Shown here: positions 12,396 to 25,957 of the stretch, piece after piece
Position numbering within the stretch: the stretch's first letter is position 1
Layout: each line of letters opens with the position of its first letter
Source: Enterobacter oligotrophicus
GTDB lineage: Bacteria > Pseudomonadota > Gammaproteobacteria > Enterobacterales > Enterobacteriaceae
Direction of reading: 5' to 3'
DNA: 64,000 nucleotides
Assembly: GCF_009176645.1 (NCBI RefSeq)
Contig: NZ_AP019007.1
Span: 2,108,001 to 2,172,000 of the forward strand
Notes under the pieces: generated by a model
Told to the model about the DNA's origin: nothing
Database searches by the model: none
What the model saw: the letters and a program-made list of their open reading frames with translations, nothing else
Translations under genes and position numbers: made by a program

Positions 12396-12510
12396 GTTAG
12401 TCGCACTATTTTACCCCGTAGTGTACGTCCTGGCGGCGGGTAAACGCCATTATGTTATCCATATCACTCTAAATTGTTTTTTTGATGTTACCAAAGGCGC
12501 GTTCCTTTGC

Positions 12511-12550
12511 TATTATGAGCGATATCGAACATTTCTGAGCTTTAACGAAA
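12511..12550 (+). promoter_or_regulatory. GlpR operator(s) at the glpD promoter
   Basis: TATGAGCGATATCGAACATT at 12514-12533 is close to the GlpR operator consensus (WATKYTCGWWMMCGAWMATW). A weaker second half, CTGAGCTTTAACGAAAG, follows at about 12534-12550. A TATTAT at 12511-12516 could serve as the -10. The glpD start is 33 nt after the first operator, a position suited to repression. Confidence 0.75.
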
Positions 12551-12565
12551 GTGCGTGAGGGTGTT

Positions 12566-14074
12566 ATGGAAACCAAAGATCTGATTGTGATAGGCGGTGG
12601 CATCAACGGTGCCGGTATTGCGGTCGATGCCGCAGGACGCGGTTTATCCGTACTGATGCTGGAAGCTAACGATCTCGCCTGCGCGACATCGTCCGCCAGC
12701 TCCAAACTGATTCATGGCGGCCTGCGCTACCTGGAACACTACGAATTCCGCCTGGTCAGCGAAGCGCTGGCCGAACGTGAAGTGCTGCTGAAAATGGCCC
12801 CGCATCTGGCGATCCCGATGCGCTTCCGCCTGCCCCATCGCCCGCACCTGCGTCCGGCGTGGATGATCCGCATTGGTCTGTTTATGTACGATCATCTGGG
12901 GAAACGCACCAGCCTGCCGGGTTCGAACGGTTTGCGTTTTGGCTCAGAATCGGTCCTTAAACCTGAAATCGTGCGCGGATTCGAATATTCCGACTGCTGG
13001 GTGGACGATGCACGTCTGGTGCTGGCGAATGCGCAGATGGTCGAGAAGAAAGGCGGCGAGGTGAAAACCCGTACCCGCGCGACCGCAGCCCGTCGTGAAA
13101 ACGGCCTGTGGATTGTGGAAGCGGAAGACGTGGATACCGGCGAGAAATTCACCTGGAAAGCACGTGGTCTGGTGAACGCCACCGGCCCGTGGGTGAAGCA
13201 GTTCTTCGACGACGGCATGCATTTGCCATCCCCTTACGGCATCCGCCTGATCAAAGGCAGCCACATTGTTGTGCCGCGTGTACATACCCAGAAGCAGGCC
13301 TACATTCTGCAAAACGAAGATAAGCGCATCGTGTTTGTGATCCCGTGGATGGACGAGTTTTCTATCATCGGCACCACCGACGTGGAGTACAAAGGCGATC
13401 CGAAAAACGTCGAGATCGACGAGAGCGAAGTGAATTACCTGCTGAAAGTGTATAACGCGCACTTTAAGAAACAGCTCGCACGTGATGATGTGGTCTGGAC
13501 TTACTCCGGCGTGCGTCCGCTGTGCGACGACGAATCTGACTCACCGCAGGCCATCACCCGCGACTATACGCTTGATATTCATGACGTGGACGGCCAGGCA
13601 CCGCTGCTGTCGGTGTTTGGTGGCAAGCTCACCACCTACCGTAAGCTGGCCGAACACGCGCTGGAGAAACTGGCACCGTATTACAAAGGCATTGGCCCGG
13701 CATGGACGAAAGGCGCGGTACTGCCTGGTGGTGACATCGGTGACAATCGCGATGATTTTGCCGCGAAACTGCGCCGCCGCTATCCGTTCATCACCGAAGG
13801 CATGGCACGCCACTACGCCCGCACTTACGGGAGTAATACCGAACTGATTCTGGGCGAGGCAAAAGGGCTTGCCGACCTGGGCGAACATTTCGGCCACGAA
13901 TTATATGAAGCCGAGCTGCGTTATCTGGTTGAGCATGAGTGGGTTCGCCGCTTGGAGGATGCTATCTGGCGTCGTACCAAAGAAGGAATGTGGCTAAACG
14001 CCGAGCAGCAGTCTCGCGTGGCGCAGTGGTTGCAGCAACATGCGGGAAAGCGTGAATTGTCGTTAGCGTCGTAA
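12566..14074 (+). CDS. glpD: Aerobic glycerol-3-phosphate dehydrogenase GlpD
   Basis: Membrane-associated flavoenzyme that oxidises sn-glycerol-3-phosphate to dihydroxyacetone phosphate and reduces ubiquinone. The frame opens at 12551, but METKDLIVIGGG at 12566 gives 502 residues (E. coli 501). The FAD-binding GGGINGAG is at residues 10-17. Other conserved stretches are SSKLIHGGLRYLEHYEFRLV, SHIVVPRVH and YSGVRPLCDD. It works with the Ugp importer and UgpQ further along, which supply glycerol-3-phosphate. It is transcribed divergently from glpEGR. Confidence 0.97.
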   Translation: METKDLIVIGGGINGAGIAVDAAGRGLSVLMLEANDLACATSSASSKLIHGGLRYLEHYEFRLVSEALAEREVLLKMAPHLAIPMRFRLPHRPHLRPAWMIRIGLFMYDHLGKRTSLPGSNGLRFGSESVLKPEIVRGFEYSDCWVDDARLVLANAQMVEKKGGEVKTRTRATAARRENGLWIVEAEDVDTGEKFTWKARGLVNATGPWVKQFFDDGMHLPSPYGIRLIKGSHIVVPRVHTQKQAYILQNEDKRIVFVIPWMDEFSIIGTTDVEYKGDPKNVEIDESEVNYLLKVYNAHFKKQLARDDVVWTYSGVRPLCDDESDSPQAITRDYTLDIHDVDGQAPLLSVFGGKLTTYRKLAEHALEKLAPYYKGIGPAWTKGAVLPGGDIGDNRDDFAAKLRRRYPFITEGMARHYARTYGSNTELILGEAKGLADLGEHFGHELYEAELRYLVEHEWVRRLEDAIWRRTKEGMWLNAEQQSRVAQWLQQHAGKRELSLAS

Positions 14075-14083
14075 TTGAAAAAA

Positions 14084-14155
14084 AGCCGGGTGGCGGCTCC
14101 GCCTTACCGGGCCCACTCGATCCCGTAGGCCCGGTAAGCGCAGCGCCACCGGGCA
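14084..14155. repeat. REP pair (BIME) between glpD and glgP
   Basis: GCCGGGTGGCGGCTCCGCC with TTACCGGGC and, inverted, GGCCCGGTAAGCGCAGCGCC with ACCGGGC fill the gap between the convergent genes glpD and glgP. No classical T-tract terminator is visible here, so the BIME may provide the only strong structure. Confidence 0.9.
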
Positions 14156-14161
14156 ATGTTT

Positions 14162-16627
<2,466 letters not shown>

Positions 16628-18061
16628 TTACATCAAGCGTTGATAGAGATCGCGGTATGACTGCGCCGCAACGTGCCAGCTAAAGTCCATGGACATCGCC
16701 TGGCGTTGAACGTAACGCCAAAGCGACGGACGGGACCACAAGACGAAAGCACGCCGAATCGCCCGAAGCAGCGACCAGGCATTACTGTCCTCAAAGACAA
16801 ACCCGCTGGCGATGCCGTCCGCCAGATTTTCCAGCGAGCTGTCAGACACCGTATCCGCCAGCCCGCCCGTGCGACGCACCAGCGGCAGGGTGCCGTATTT
16901 CAGGCCGTAGAGCTGCGTAAGCCCGCAAGGTTCGAAACGGCTCGGCACCAGAATGACGTCCGCGCCGCCCATAATGCGGTGTGAAAACGCTTCGTGATAA
17001 CCAATCTGTACGCCGACCTGCCCAGGGTGCTCCGCGGCGGCCGCCAGGAAACCTTCCTGCAACACCGGGTCGCCCGCACCGAGCAGCGCCAGTTGCCCTC
17101 CCTGCTCCAGTAACCCCGGCAGGGCCTCAAGCACCAGATCCAGCCCTTTCTGGCTGGTCAGGCGGCTGACTACGGCGAACAACGGCACTTTGTCATTCAC
17201 CTTCAGCCCCATCGCAATCTGCAGCTGGCGTTTATTTTCAGCTTTGTCTTCCACCGAGTCGCGGCCATAGCGTGAGGGCAGCAGAAGATCGGTTTCCGGG
17301 CTCCAGATTTTTTCATCAACGCCGTTTAAAATCCCCGACAGACGACCTTCACGGTGACGCTGTTGCAGTAACCCTTCCATGCCGTAGCCAAACTCCGGCT
17401 GGGTAATTTCACGCGCATAGGTTGGGCTGACGGCCGTAATGTGATCGGCGTAGTACAGCCCCGCTTTCAGGAACGAGATCTGCCCGTTAAACTCCAGCCC
17501 GTGCATGTTATAGAACGACCATGGCAGATCGATGTCATTCATGTGATGGGCGTAGTACATACCCTGATACGCCAGGTTGTGTACGGTAAAGACCGATTTC
17601 GCCGGGTGGCCGCGCGCCGCCAGGTAAGCCGGGGCAAGCCCGGCGTGCCAGTCATGCGCGTGCACAATATTCGGACGCCAGAATGGGTCCAGCCCGACCG
17701 CCATCTCCGCCCCCACCCAGCCCAGCAGCGCAAAGCGCAGCACGTTGTCGGTATACGCGAACAGGTTCGTATCGTGATACGGGCTTCCCGGTCGGTCGTA
17801 TAAGTGCGGCGCGTCAATCAGGTAAATTCCAACGCCATTGTAATGTCCAAACAGCAGGGTGATGCGTCCGGCGAAGGTCTCACGGCGGGTCACAACCTGA
17901 GCATCAGGAATGCCGCGCCGGATATCCGGAAAGGCGGGCAACAGGACTCGGGTATCCACACCTCCGGCGATTTGCGCCGCGGGTAATGCGCCAAGAACAT
18001 CCGCCAGACCGCCCGTTTTTAATAACGGGAACATCTCTGAACATACATGTAAAACCTGCAT
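16628..18061 (-). CDS. glgA: Glycogen synthase GlgA
   Basis: GT5 glucosyltransferase that extends alpha-1,4-glucan using ADP-glucose made by GlgC. The protein is 477 residues, the E. coli length. The ADP-glucose-binding KTGGLAD motif is at residues 15-21, and the C-terminal Rossmann domain holds [13 protein letters not shown]. Its ATG overlaps the glgC stop codon by one base (TAATG), which suggests translational coupling. Confidence 0.97.
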   Translation of the reverse strand: MQVLHVCSEMFPLLKTGGLADVLGALPAAQIAGGVDTRVLLPAFPDIRRGIPDAQVVTRRETFAGRITLLFGHYNGVGIYLIDAPHLYDRPGSPYHDTNLFAYTDNVLRFALLGWVGAEMAVGLDPFWRPNIVHAHDWHAGLAPAYLAARGHPAKSVFTVHNLAYQGMYYAHHMNDIDLPWSFYNMHGLEFNGQISFLKAGLYYADHITAVSPTYAREITQPEFGYGMEGLLQQRHREGRLSGILNGVDEKIWSPETDLLLPSRYGRDSVEDKAENKRQLQIAMGLKVNDKVPLFAVVSRLTSQKGLDLVLEALPGLLEQGGQLALLGAGDPVLQEGFLAAAAEHPGQVGVQIGYHEAFSHRIMGGADVILVPSRFEPCGLTQLYGLKYGTLPLVRRTGGLADTVSDSSLENLADGIASGFVFEDSNAWSLLRAIRRAFVLWSRPSLWRYVQRQAMSMDFSWHVAAQSYRDLYQRLM

Positions 18062-19356
18062 TATCGCTCCTGTTTGACCTGCAGTTTCCGCAGCATTTCC
18101 CGTGTGACCAACACGATCCCTTCTTCTGAACGGTAGAAGCGACGTGCGTCCTCCTCCGCGTTTTCTCCTATCACCATGCCCTCAGGAATGACGCAGGCAC
18201 GGTCGATTACGCAACGGCGGAGACGACATGAGCGCCCCACCCAGACATCCGGCAGCAGAACCGCCGAGTCGATGTTACAGAATGAATTCACGCGCACGCG
18301 TGGGAACAGCACCGACTGCACCACGACCGAACCGGAGATAATGCACCCGCCAGAGACCAGCGAATTCAGGGTCATGCCGTGGCTGCCGGAGCGATCCTGC
18401 ACAAACTTCGCGGGCGGCAGGGACTCCATATGCGTGCGAATCGGCCAGTTCTGGTCATACATATCCAGCTCCGGCGTGACGGACGCCAGGTCCAGGTTCG
18501 CCTTCCAGTACGCTTCCAGGGTGCCGACATCGCGCCAGTACGGTTCAGAATTCGGGTCAGACTGTACGCAGGACAACGGGAAGGGATGTGCATACGCCAT
18601 GCCAGCTTTGGTGATTTTCGGGATAATGTCTTTACCGAAGTCGTGGCTGGAGTTTTCGTCTTTGTCGTCCTCTTCCAGCAGCGCGTAAAGGTAATCGGCA
18701 TCAAAGACATAGATCCCCATGCTGGCAAGCGATTTGGTGTCATCCCCTGGCATGGTCGGTGGGTTCGCCGGTTTTTCAACGAAGTCGATAATCTTGTCAT
18801 CTGCATCCACGTGCATCACGCCAAACGCTGTCGCCTCCGCAACGGGCACCGGCAGACACGCCACGGTGCAACGCGCCCCTTTTTCGACGTGGTCGATCAG
18901 CATGTGGGAGTAGTCTTGCTTGTAGATATGGTCCCCGGCGAGGATCACGATGTATTCCGCGTTATAGCGGCGAATGATGTCGAGGTTTTGCGTCACCGCA
19001 TCCGCCGTGCCGCGATACCAGTTTTCACCGTGAACGCGCTGCTGCGCAGGCAGCAGGTCGACAAACTCGTTCATCTCTTCGCTGAAAAAAGACCAGCCGC
19101 GCTGAATGTGCTGCACCAGCGTGTGCGACTGATACTGAGTAATAACGCCAATGCGGCGAATGCCGGAATTCAGGCAGTTGGACAGCGCGAAGTCGATAAT
19201 GCGGAACTTACCACCAAAGTGAACGGCCGGTTTGGCGCGCTTGATGGTCAAATCTTTAAGACGGGTGCCACGCCCGCCTGCGAGTATCAGGGCAACAGTT
19301 TTTAATGGTAGCTGGCGTGCCAACATTAAGGGATCGTTCTTCTCTAATCTAACCAT
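18061..19356 (-). CDS. glgC: Glucose-1-phosphate adenylyltransferase GlgC
   Basis: Makes ADP-glucose from glucose-1-phosphate and ATP, the committed and allosterically controlled step of glycogen synthesis. [10 protein letters not shown] at 19356 gives 431 residues, as in E. coli. The nucleotide-binding [10 protein letters not shown] is at residues 27-36 and Lys39, the fructose-1,6-bisphosphate effector lysine in E. coli, is conserved. A C-terminal left-handed beta-helix follows. It starts 17 nt after glgX, with a strong AAGGAG ribosome-binding site. In E. coli CsrA binds the glgC leader; GGA elements are present but I cannot confirm the structure. Confidence 0.97.
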   Translation of the reverse strand: MVRLEKNDPLMLARQLPLKTVALILAGGRGTRLKDLTIKRAKPAVHFGGKFRIIDFALSNCLNSGIRRIGVITQYQSHTLVQHIQRGWSFFSEEMNEFVDLLPAQQRVHGENWYRGTADAVTQNLDIIRRYNAEYIVILAGDHIYKQDYSHMLIDHVEKGARCTVACLPVPVAEATAFGVMHVDADDKIIDFVEKPANPPTMPGDDTKSLASMGIYVFDADYLYALLEEDDKDENSSHDFGKDIIPKITKAGMAYAHPFPLSCVQSDPNSEPYWRDVGTLEAYWKANLDLASVTPELDMYDQNWPIRTHMESLPPAKFVQDRSGSHGMTLNSLVSGGCIISGSVVVQSVLFPRVRVNSFCNIDSAVLLPDVWVGRSCRLRRCVIDRACVIPEGMVIGENAEEDARRFYRSEEGIVLVTREMLRKLQVKQER

Positions 19357-19373
19357 GACTAACTCCTTTTTTA

Positions 19374-21347
19374 TCATCTTTGGAATACGCACACTCCGTG
19401 CGCAGGCCCGTGCCAGACAGCCATAACAACCGGATTATCCGCTCCGGCAAAGGGGGGAATGGCGCGCCACTCCCCGTCAGGTAAAACAATCTCAGCGACG
19501 TCATCCGTCGCATTCAGCGTCACCAGCCACCTGTCCGAAAGCAGGATTTGCAGGCAGGGTACGCCGTGTTGCCACTCTTGCGCGCTCAACGGTTGCGCGT
19601 CTTTGTTGAGCCAGCAGACGTTGCCGTCGCCCTCTTCCCACCAGCTGTCGGCGGTGAGGGCGGGGATCTGCTGGCGAAGGTGGATCAGCGCCGCGGTAAA
19701 ATGGGTTAACCCGCTGTTCGCTTCCCCCCAGTCGAGCCAGGTTAAGGTGTTGTCCTGGCAATAGGCGTTGTTGTTACCGTGCTGGCTGTGGCCGTGTTCA
19801 TCGCCCGCCAGTAGCATCGGTGTCCCCTGAGACAACAAAAGCGTCGTCAGCAGCGCATGAACGCTGGCGCGTCGCCGCTCAATGATGTCCAGACTTCCGC
19901 CTAACCCTTCTATACCATGGTTAAAGCTATGGTTATTGTTAGTCCCATCGCGATTCTCTTCGCCGTTTGCTTCATTGTGTTTCTGATTGAAACAAACGCA
20001 GTCGCGCAGCGTAAAACCGTCGTGCGCCGTCACCAGATTGATGGTGGCCGACGGGCGTTTGCCGTCGCGCTTAAAGAGATCGCTCGAACCGGCAAAACGT
20101 CCGGCAAATTCCCCCAGCGACAGGCTCCTCTCAAGCCAGAAGCGGCGCATGGCATCGCGATAATGATCGTTCCACTCGGCAAACAGCGGCGGGAAATTTC
20201 CCACCTGATAACCGCCTTCGCCAATGTCCCACGGCTCGGCAATCAGCTTCACCTGTGAAAGCACCGGGCAGTTTTTGATCGCCTCAAACAGCGGTGCCTG
20301 CTGGCTGAATGCCGGTGTCCGCCCCATCACCGGTGCTAAATCGAAACGAAAACCGTCCACGTGGAAGGTTTCCACCCAGTATTTCAGGCATTCGTATGCG
20401 TAATGCGTCACCGCAGGATGGCTGAGATTGAGCGTGTTACCGCAACCGGTCCAGTTGTCGTAATCACCATCCTCCCTGATCCAATAATAGCTACGGTTAT
20501 CAATTCCGCGCTGCGAGAGCGTCGGGCCGTCGAGATCGCTTTCGGCGCTGTGGTTCAACACCACGTCCAGAATGACCTCAATGCCCGCCGCATGAAGCGC
20601 TTTCACCGCATCGCGAAACTCGTCCCGCGCCTTCTCCGGGTGCACCGCATAGCGCGGGTCGAGGGCGAACATCGCCAGCGGGTTGTAGCCCCAGTAGTTA
20701 CTTAGCCCCAGGCGCTGCAGGCGCGGCTCGCTGGCGAAATGCGCCACCGGCAGCAGTTCCAGCGCAGTGATCCCTAAATGCTTCAGATAGGCCACCATCG
20801 TCGGATGCCCAAGCGCCATATAGGTGCCGCGCATCTCTTTCGGGATCGACGGGTGCAGGTACGTCAGCCCTTTCACATGCGCTTCGTAGATAACCGTGTT
20901 ACCCCACGGCGTGCGCGGCGGGGCATCGTCTTCCCAGTCGTAGAGATCGTTCACCACCACGCTTTTCGGTGCGACGGATGCGCTGTCACGATGATCGGGT
21001 TCACCGTAGCCAACGTGGAAAATCGGATCGTCTTTAAACTCGCCGTCCACGCGGTGCGCGCACGGGTCGATCAGCAGCTTCGCCGGGTTAAACCAGTGCC
21101 CCTGCGAAGGCTCCCACGGGCCGTGAACGCGAAAACCGTAGTGCATGCCCGGACGCCCTCCGGCCAGGTAACCGTGCCAGATATCCCCTGTACGCGCAGG
21201 CAGATCGTAGCGGTGCTCGTTGCCTTCCCCGTCAAACACACAGAGTTCTACCCGCTCCGCGTGCGCGGAAAAGAGCGTGAAATTCACCCCCTTTCCGTCA
21301 ACACTCGCCCCGAGCGGTTCGGGTTTCCCTGCCGTGAGTTGCGTCAT
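19374..21347 (-). CDS. glgX: Glycogen debranching enzyme GlgX
   Basis: GH13 isoamylase-type enzyme that hydrolyses alpha-1,6 links of the short branches left by Glg[11 protein letters not shown] at 21347 gives 657 residues, as in E. coli; the longer upstream frame runs antisense-like through the end of glgB and is rejected. An N-terminal CBM48-type domain ([15 protein letters not shown]) precedes the barrel with VDGFRFDLA (nucleophile Asp), LIAEPWD (acid Glu) and LVTAHDGFT. Its start overlaps the glgB stop as ATGA. Confidence 0.96.
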   Translation of the reverse strand: MTQLTAGKPEPLGASVDGKGVNFTLFSAHAERVELCVFDGEGNEHRYDLPARTGDIWHGYLAGGRPGMHYGFRVHGPWEPSQGHWFNPAKLLIDPCAHRVDGEFKDDPIFHVGYGEPDHRDSASVAPKSVVVNDLYDWEDDAPPRTPWGNTVIYEAHVKGLTYLHPSIPKEMRGTYMALGHPTMVAYLKHLGITALELLPVAHFASEPRLQRLGLSNYWGYNPLAMFALDPRYAVHPEKARDEFRDAVKALHAAGIEVILDVVLNHSAESDLDGPTLSQRGIDNRSYYWIREDGDYDNWTGCGNTLNLSHPAVTHYAYECLKYWVETFHVDGFRFDLAPVMGRTPAFSQQAPLFEAIKNCPVLSQVKLIAEPWDIGEGGYQVGNFPPLFAEWNDHYRDAMRRFWLERSLSLGEFAGRFAGSSDLFKRDGKRPSATINLVTAHDGFTLRDCVCFNQKHNEANGEENRDGTNNNHSFNHGIEGLGGSLDIIERRRASVHALLTTLLLSQGTPMLLAGDEHGHSQHGNNNAYCQDNTLTWLDWGEANSGLTHFTAALIHLRQQIPALTADSWWEEGDGNVCWLNKDAQPLSAQEWQHGVPCLQILLSDRWLVTLNATDDVAEIVLPDGEWRAIPPFAGADNPVVMAVWHGPAHGVCVFQR

Positions 21348-23530
21348 TCTCCCTCCCGCACCAGCCAGATGGTGCCGAGCGGCGGCAGCGTCAGGCTCAG
21401 GGAATTCGGACGACCGTGACTTTCGATGGCATCGCTTTGCACCAGCCCACCGTTTCCGGCGTTGCTGCCGTGGTAATGCATGGAGTCGGTATTCAGAATT
21501 TCGCGCCATTTACCGGCCTGATTAATGCCGAAACGGTAATGTTCGCGCGGAACAGGCGTGAAATTGCTGGCGACGATAATCTCATTACCGGCCTTATCAC
21601 GACGCACAAAGACAAACACCGAGCGTTCATGGTCATCCACCACCAGCCACTCAAAGCCGTAAGGGTCGAAATCCAGCTCGTGCAGCGCTTTGTGGTGGCG
21701 ATAGGTCAGGTTCAGGTCGCGCACCAGACGCTGTACGCCGTGGTGCCAGTTGTCGCCACCCTCCAGCAGATGCCAGTCGAGGCTGGTGTCGTGGTTCCAC
21801 TCGCGCCCCTGGGCGAACTCATTGCCCATAAACAGCAGCTTCTTACCAGGGAAAGCGAACATCCAGCCGTAGTAGGCGCGCAGGTTGGCGAACTTCTGCC
21901 ACGCATCACCCGGCATACGATCGAGAATAGATTTCTTGCCGTGAACCACTTCATCGTGGGACAGCGGCAGCATGAAGTTTTCGGTGTAGTTGTAGAGCAG
22001 CCCGAAGGTGAGCTTATCGTGGTGGTACTTGCGATGAACCGGATCGAGCTTCATGTAGTCGAGCGTGTCGTGCATCCAGCCGAGGTTCCACTTGTACCAG
22101 AACCCCAGGCCACCCGTTGACGGCGGACGGGAGACGCCGGGGAAATCCGTCGACTCTTCCGCCATGGTGACTGCGCCTTCCACCTGCTCACCGAGAATGC
22201 GGTTGGTGTTGCGCAGAAACTCTATCGCTTCGAGGTTTTCACGACCGCCAAATTCGTTCGGTATCCACTCCCCTTCTTTACGGCTGTAGTCGCGATAAAT
22301 CATTGACGCCACCGCGTCGACACGCAGGGCATCAATGCCGAAACGTTCAATCCAGTAGAGGGCGTTCCCCACCAGGTAGTTCGTCACTTCACGGCGACCG
22401 TAGTTGTAGATCAGCGTGTTCCAGTCCTGGTGATAGCCTTCGCGCGGGTCGCTGTGCTCGTACAGCTTCGTGCCATCGAAATCGGATAAGCCGAAATCAT
22501 CGGACGGGAAATGGCCCGGCACCCAGTCGAGGATCACGTTCAGCCCGGCGGCGTGCGCGGCGTTGATGAAATAGCGGAAATCATCGCGCGTGCCAAAGCG
22601 CCGCGTCGGGGCATACAGCCCGGTTGGCTGGTAGCCCCAGCTGCCGTCGAACGGATGTTCGTTAACCGGCAGCAACTCAAGATGGGTAAAGCCCATCCAT
22701 TTGGCATACGGCACCAGTTGATCGGCCAGCTCGCGGTAGCTCAGCCAGAAATTGTTATCGGTGTGGCGACGCCAGGAGCCGAGATGCACCTCATAGACCG
22801 AAATCGGGGCATCGAAACGGTTGGCCTGCTTGCGCTCCTCGCTCTGGACAACTTTTTCCGGCAGGCCGCAAATCAGCGAGGCGGTATCCGGGCGCATCTG
22901 CGCTTCGAAGGCATACGGATCAGCCTTAATGCGCAGCTTGCCGTTGGCGTCGATCATTTCAAATTTATAGAGCTGACCGTTGTGCGCGCCGGGGATAAAC
23001 AGCTCCCAGATGCCGGTTTCACGGCGCAGGCGCATGGGATGACGGCGACCATCCCAGTAGTTGAACTGCCCGACCACGGAGACGCGCCGGGCGTTCGGTG
23101 CCCATACGGAAAAGCGCGTGCCGGTAATGCCGTCCATCGTATCCGCATGCGCACCCAGCGTTTCATAAGGCCGCAGATGGGTTCCTTCAGACAGCAGCCA
23201 GGCATCCATCTCTTTAAGCAGAGGGCCAAAGCTGTAGGGATCGTCAATCAGATTCTGCTGGCCGTGCCAGATAACGGCGAGCTGATAGCGAAAAGGGTTT
23301 TTACGACGAGGCATTACGCCCGAGAAGAAGCCACGGGAATCGAGGCATTCCAGATTACCCACCTTGCGGCCGGTTTTAGGTTCAATCACCCAGACTTCTG
23401 TGGCATCCGGCAACAGCGCCCGGACTTCCAGTCCAGCCTCTGTACGGTGCATGCCGAGCACCGAAAAGGGGTCAGCAAAATGACCCGCAATAAGCGCATT
23501 AATCACGTCTCTATCCACACGATCGGACAT
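21344..23530 (-). CDS. glgB: 1,4-alpha-glucan branching enzyme GlgB
   Basis: GH13 enzyme that cuts an alpha-1,4 chain and rejoins it as an alpha-1,6 branch in growing glycogen. [10 protein letters not shown] at 23530 gives 728 residues, as in E. coli; an ATG three codons upstream (MNTMSDR) is an alternative. Two N-terminal carbohydrate-binding modules (about 1-225) precede the catalytic barrel. Signatures include [13 protein letters not shown] (nucleophile), [11 protein letters not shown] (acid/base) and [12 protein letters not shown]. It is the first gene of glgBXCAP, 231 nt downstream of asd with a terminator between. Confidence 0.97.
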   Translation of the reverse strand: MSDRVDRDVINALIAGHFADPFSVLGMHRTEAGLEVRALLPDATEVWVIEPKTGRKVGNLECLDSRGFFSGVMPRRKNPFRYQLAVIWHGQQNLIDDPYSFGPLLKEMDAWLLSEGTHLRPYETLGAHADTMDGITGTRFSVWAPNARRVSVVGQFNYWDGRRHPMRLRRETGIWELFIPGAHNGQLYKFEMIDANGKLRIKADPYAFEAQMRPDTASLICGLPEKVVQSEERKQANRFDAPISVYEVHLGSWRRHTDNNFWLSYRELADQLVPYAKWMGFTHLELLPVNEHPFDGSWGYQPTGLYAPTRRFGTRDDFRYFINAAHAAGLNVILDWVPGHFPSDDFGLSDFDGTKLYEHSDPREGYHQDWNTLIYNYGRREVTNYLVGNALYWIERFGIDALRVDAVASMIYRDYSRKEGEWIPNEFGGRENLEAIEFLRNTNRILGEQVEGAVTMAEESTDFPGVSRPPSTGGLGFWYKWNLGWMHDTLDYMKLDPVHRKYHHDKLTFGLLYNYTENFMLPLSHDEVVHGKKSILDRMPGDAWQKFANLRAYYGWMFAFPGKKLLFMGNEFAQGREWNHDTSLDWHLLEGGDNWHHGVQRLVRDLNLTYRHHKALHELDFDPYGFEWLVVDDHERSVFVFVRRDKAGNEIIVASNFTPVPREHYRFGINQAGKWREILNTDSMHYHGSNAGNGGLVQSDAIESHGRPNSLSLTLPPLGTIWLVREGE

Positions 23531-23719
23531 GGTATTCATCCTGTTTTTTATGTCGTCCTTTTTTAGCGCCTGGGACGACTTTAATGTGACCTGAACGGGC
23601 ATCCTCTCAGCCCCGTCCTAACCTCAGGTAAGAAACAAATCTTCCTTAAAGCATAGCCAACGCTCTAAATGACTCCTGATAAAAAATAAGACATACGCGT
23701 TTTACTCCATGTAGTACGC

Positions 23720-23747
23720 AAAAAAAGGGGGTGAAAATCACCCCCGG
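23720..23747 (-). terminator. Terminator after asd
   Basis: On the minus strand GGGGGTGATTTTCACCCCC is followed by a T tract. It lies 15 nt past the asd stop codon and separates asd from the glgBXCAP operon, which reads in the same direction. Confidence 0.88.
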
Positions 23748-23761
23748 TATTTAACAAAATA

Positions 23762-24865
23762 TTACGCCAGCTGGCGTAGCATGCGGCGCAGCGGCTCGGC
23801 TGCGCCCCACAAGAGCTGGTCGCCGACGGTGAAGGCGGAGAGGTACTCCGGCCCCATATTGAGCTTACGCAGACGGCCAACCGGCGTGGTCAGCGTGCCG
23901 GTAACGGCTGCCGGAGTCAGTTCACGCATGGTGATATCGCGATCGTTTGGCACCACTTTCGCCCACGGGTTGTGCGCGGCCAGCAGCTCTTCCACGGTCG
24001 GAATAGACACATCTTTTTTCAGTTTAATGGTGAAGGCCTGGCTGTGGCAGCGCAGCGCGCCGATACGCACGCACAGGCCGTCAACCGGAATGGTGTTCGC
24101 GGTCGCGAGGATTTTGTTAGTCTCGGCCTGGCCTTTCCACTCTTCGCGGGTCTGGCCGTTATCCAGCTGTTTGTCGATCCACGGGATCAGGCCACCAGCC
24201 AGCGGTACACCAAAGTTATCCACCGGCAGCTCGCCGCTGCGGGTCAACTGAGTGACTTTACGTTCGATATCGAGAATGGCGGACGCCGGGTCTGCCAGTT
24301 CGGTCGCAACGCTGTGGTGCAACTGGCCCATCTGGGTCAGCAGCTCGCGCATGTGACGCGCGCCGCCGCCGGAAGCCGCCTGATACGTCGCCACGGAAAC
24401 CCACTCCACCAGATCCTGCGCGAACAGGCCGCCCAGGGACATCAGCATCAGGCTGACGGTGCAGTTGCCGCCGACAAAGGTTTTCACGCCGTTGTTCAGG
24501 CCGTCGGTTATCACGTTCTGGTTAACCGGGTCGAGAATGATGATGGCATCGTCTTTCATACGCAGCGAAGAGGCTGCGTCAATCCAGTAGCCCTGCCAGC
24601 CGCTTTCACGCAGCTTTGGATAGATTTCGTTGGTATAATCGCCGCCCTGGCACGTAACAATAATGTCGAGTGCCTTCAGCGCTTCCAGATCGTAAGCATC
24701 CTGCAACGTGCCGGTGGTGCCGCCGAATGAAGGCGCAGCCTGGCCGAGCTGGGAAGTGGAGAAGAAGACCGGGCGGATGGCGTCGAAATCGCGCTCTTCA
24801 ACCATGCGTTGCATGAGTACAGAGCCGACCATACCGCGCCAGCCGATAAAACCAACGTTTTTCAT
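23762..24865 (-). CDS. asd: Aspartate-semialdehyde dehydrogenase Asd
   Basis: NADPH-dependent enzyme that reduces aspartyl phosphate to aspartate semialdehyde, the branch point for lysine/diaminopimelate, methionine and threonine, and therefore needed for the cell wall. [12 protein letters not shown] at 24865 gives 367 residues, as in E. coli. The NADP-binding GWRGMVGS is at residues 8-15 and the catalytic cysteine is Cys135 in GGNCTVSLM. It is monocistronic, divergent from yhgN and upstream of glgB. Confidence 0.97.
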   Translation of the reverse strand: MKNVGFIGWRGMVGSVLMQRMVEERDFDAIRPVFFSTSQLGQAAPSFGGTTGTLQDAYDLEALKALDIIVTCQGGDYTNEIYPKLRESGWQGYWIDAASSLRMKDDAIIILDPVNQNVITDGLNNGVKTFVGGNCTVSLMLMSLGGLFAQDLVEWVSVATYQAASGGGARHMRELLTQMGQLHHSVATELADPASAILDIERKVTQLTRSGELPVDNFGVPLAGGLIPWIDKQLDNGQTREEWKGQAETNKILATANTIPVDGLCVRIGALRCHSQAFTIKLKKDVSIPTVEELLAAHNPWAKVVPNDRDITMRELTPAAVTGTLTTPVGRLRKLNMGPEYLSAFTVGDQLLWGAAEPLRRMLRQLA

Positions 24866-25042
24866 AGCATTTTTTCCTGCAGAGGGTGTGTGCTGATTGT
24901 GCAAGCCAGTATTGAACTGGGATATGCTTCACATTACAAAATGCTGCCAAAGTCGCAAGCGAAATTAATCGATGATTGCCCGGCAATCAGAAAAAGCGCT
25001 AATCATCGAAATAACCACAGTAAGTATCAGGGATAATTTAAG

Positions 25043-25636
25043 ATGAGTGAAATCATTTCCGCAGCGGTTTTATTGATCCTGATTATGGATCCACTCGGAA
25101 ACCTGCCTATCTTCATGTCGGTGCTGAAGCACACCGAGCCAAAGCGCCGTCGGGCGATCATGATCCGCGAGCTGCTCATCGCCCTGCTGGTGATGTTTAT
25201 CTTCCTGTTTGCCGGTGAAAAAATCCTCGCCTTCCTGAATCTGCGCGCTGAAACGGTCTCCATTTCCGGCGGGATTATCCTGTTCCTGATTGCCATCAAG
25301 ATGATTTTCCCAAGCGCCGAAGGCAGCAGCAGCGGCCTGCCCGCGGGTGAGGAGCCGTTTATCGTGCCGCTGGCGATCCCACTGGTCGCCGGGCCGACGA
25401 TTCTGGCAACGCTGATGCTGCTGTCGCACCAGTATCCGAATCAGATGAGCCATCTGGTGATTGCCCTGCTGATTGCCTGGGGCGGGACGTTTATCATCCT
25501 GCTGCAGTCGTCGCTGTTCCTGCGCCTGCTGGGTGAGAAAGGGGTGAACGCCCTGGAGCGTCTGATGGGGTTGATTCTGGTGATGATGGCAACGCAGATG
25601 TTCCTGGACGGGATTAGGGCGTGGATGAAAGGCTGA
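25043..25636 (+). CDS. yhgN: MarC-family inner-membrane protein YhgN
   Basis: A 197-residue protein of the MarC/UPF0056 family, the E. coli length, with about six hydrophobic helices. It begins MSEIISAAVLLILIMDPLGN and contains the family's DPLGNLPIF motif and a second conserved PLAIPLVAGPTI segment. The function is not established; MarC proteins are no longer thought to be antibiotic efflux pumps. The gene diverges from asd and ends in a dense repeat region. Confidence 0.93.
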   Translation: MSEIISAAVLLILIMDPLGNLPIFMSVLKHTEPKRRRAIMIRELLIALLVMFIFLFAGEKILAFLNLRAETVSISGGIILFLIAIKMIFPSAEGSSSGLPAGEEPFIVPLAIPLVAGPTILATLMLLSHQYPNQMSHLVIALLIAWGGTFIILLQSSLFLRLLGEKGVNALERLMGLILVMMATQMFLDGIRAWMKG

Positions 25637-25645
25637 GGATGTAAA

Positions 25646-25943
25646 AAAGCCGGGTGGCGCTTGCGCTTACCCGGCCTACGGAACCTGAGGTTTTTGTAGG
25701 TCGGGTAAGGCGAAGCCGTCACCCGACAAAATACGGTCTCTGCGGCCTGATGCCCTCACCCCAGCCCTCTCCCACAGGGAGAGGGAGAAAACCGGAGTGA
25801 GTTGCAGGTCGGGTAAGGCGAAGCCGCCACCCGACAAAATACGGTCTCTGCGGCCTGATGCCCTCACCCAGCCCTCTCCCACAGGGAGAGGGAGAAAACC
25901 GGAGTGAGTTGTAGGTCGGGTAAGGCGAAGCCGCCACCCGACA
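25646..25943. repeat. Composite REP / palindrome array with tandem 108/107-bp units
   Basis: This nearly fills the yhgN-gntU gap (25637-25957). After one REP at about 25649-25678, a unit made of a REP, the spacer AAATACGGTCTCTGCGGCC, the GGGAGAGGG palindrome and the spacer CCGGAGTGAGTTG occurs twice in tandem: 25698-25805 (108 bp) and 25806-25912 (107 bp, one C fewer in the CTCACCC run). A third partial unit with only the REP follows at 25913-25943. Apart from that deletion the two units differ at very few bases, pointing to recent duplication. No gene is supported here. Confidence 0.9.
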
Positions 25944-25957
25944 CACATACGGCCTCG

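Noticed and set aside
22511-23566. Open frame of 351 codons antisense to glgB
   Set aside because: Lies wholly within the intact glgB gene; composition is that of an antisense frame and no motif is visible.
25646-25943. Possible CRISPR array
   Set aside because: The repeated units are about 108 bp and include their spacers, there are only two and a part, and they consist of REP and palindromes found elsewhere as single copies. No cas genes.
25676-25948. Repetitive open frames with LPLPVGEGW-type repeats
   Set aside because: These come from translating the tandem REP/palindrome array; the repeat period is not a protein feature and no start signal is present.
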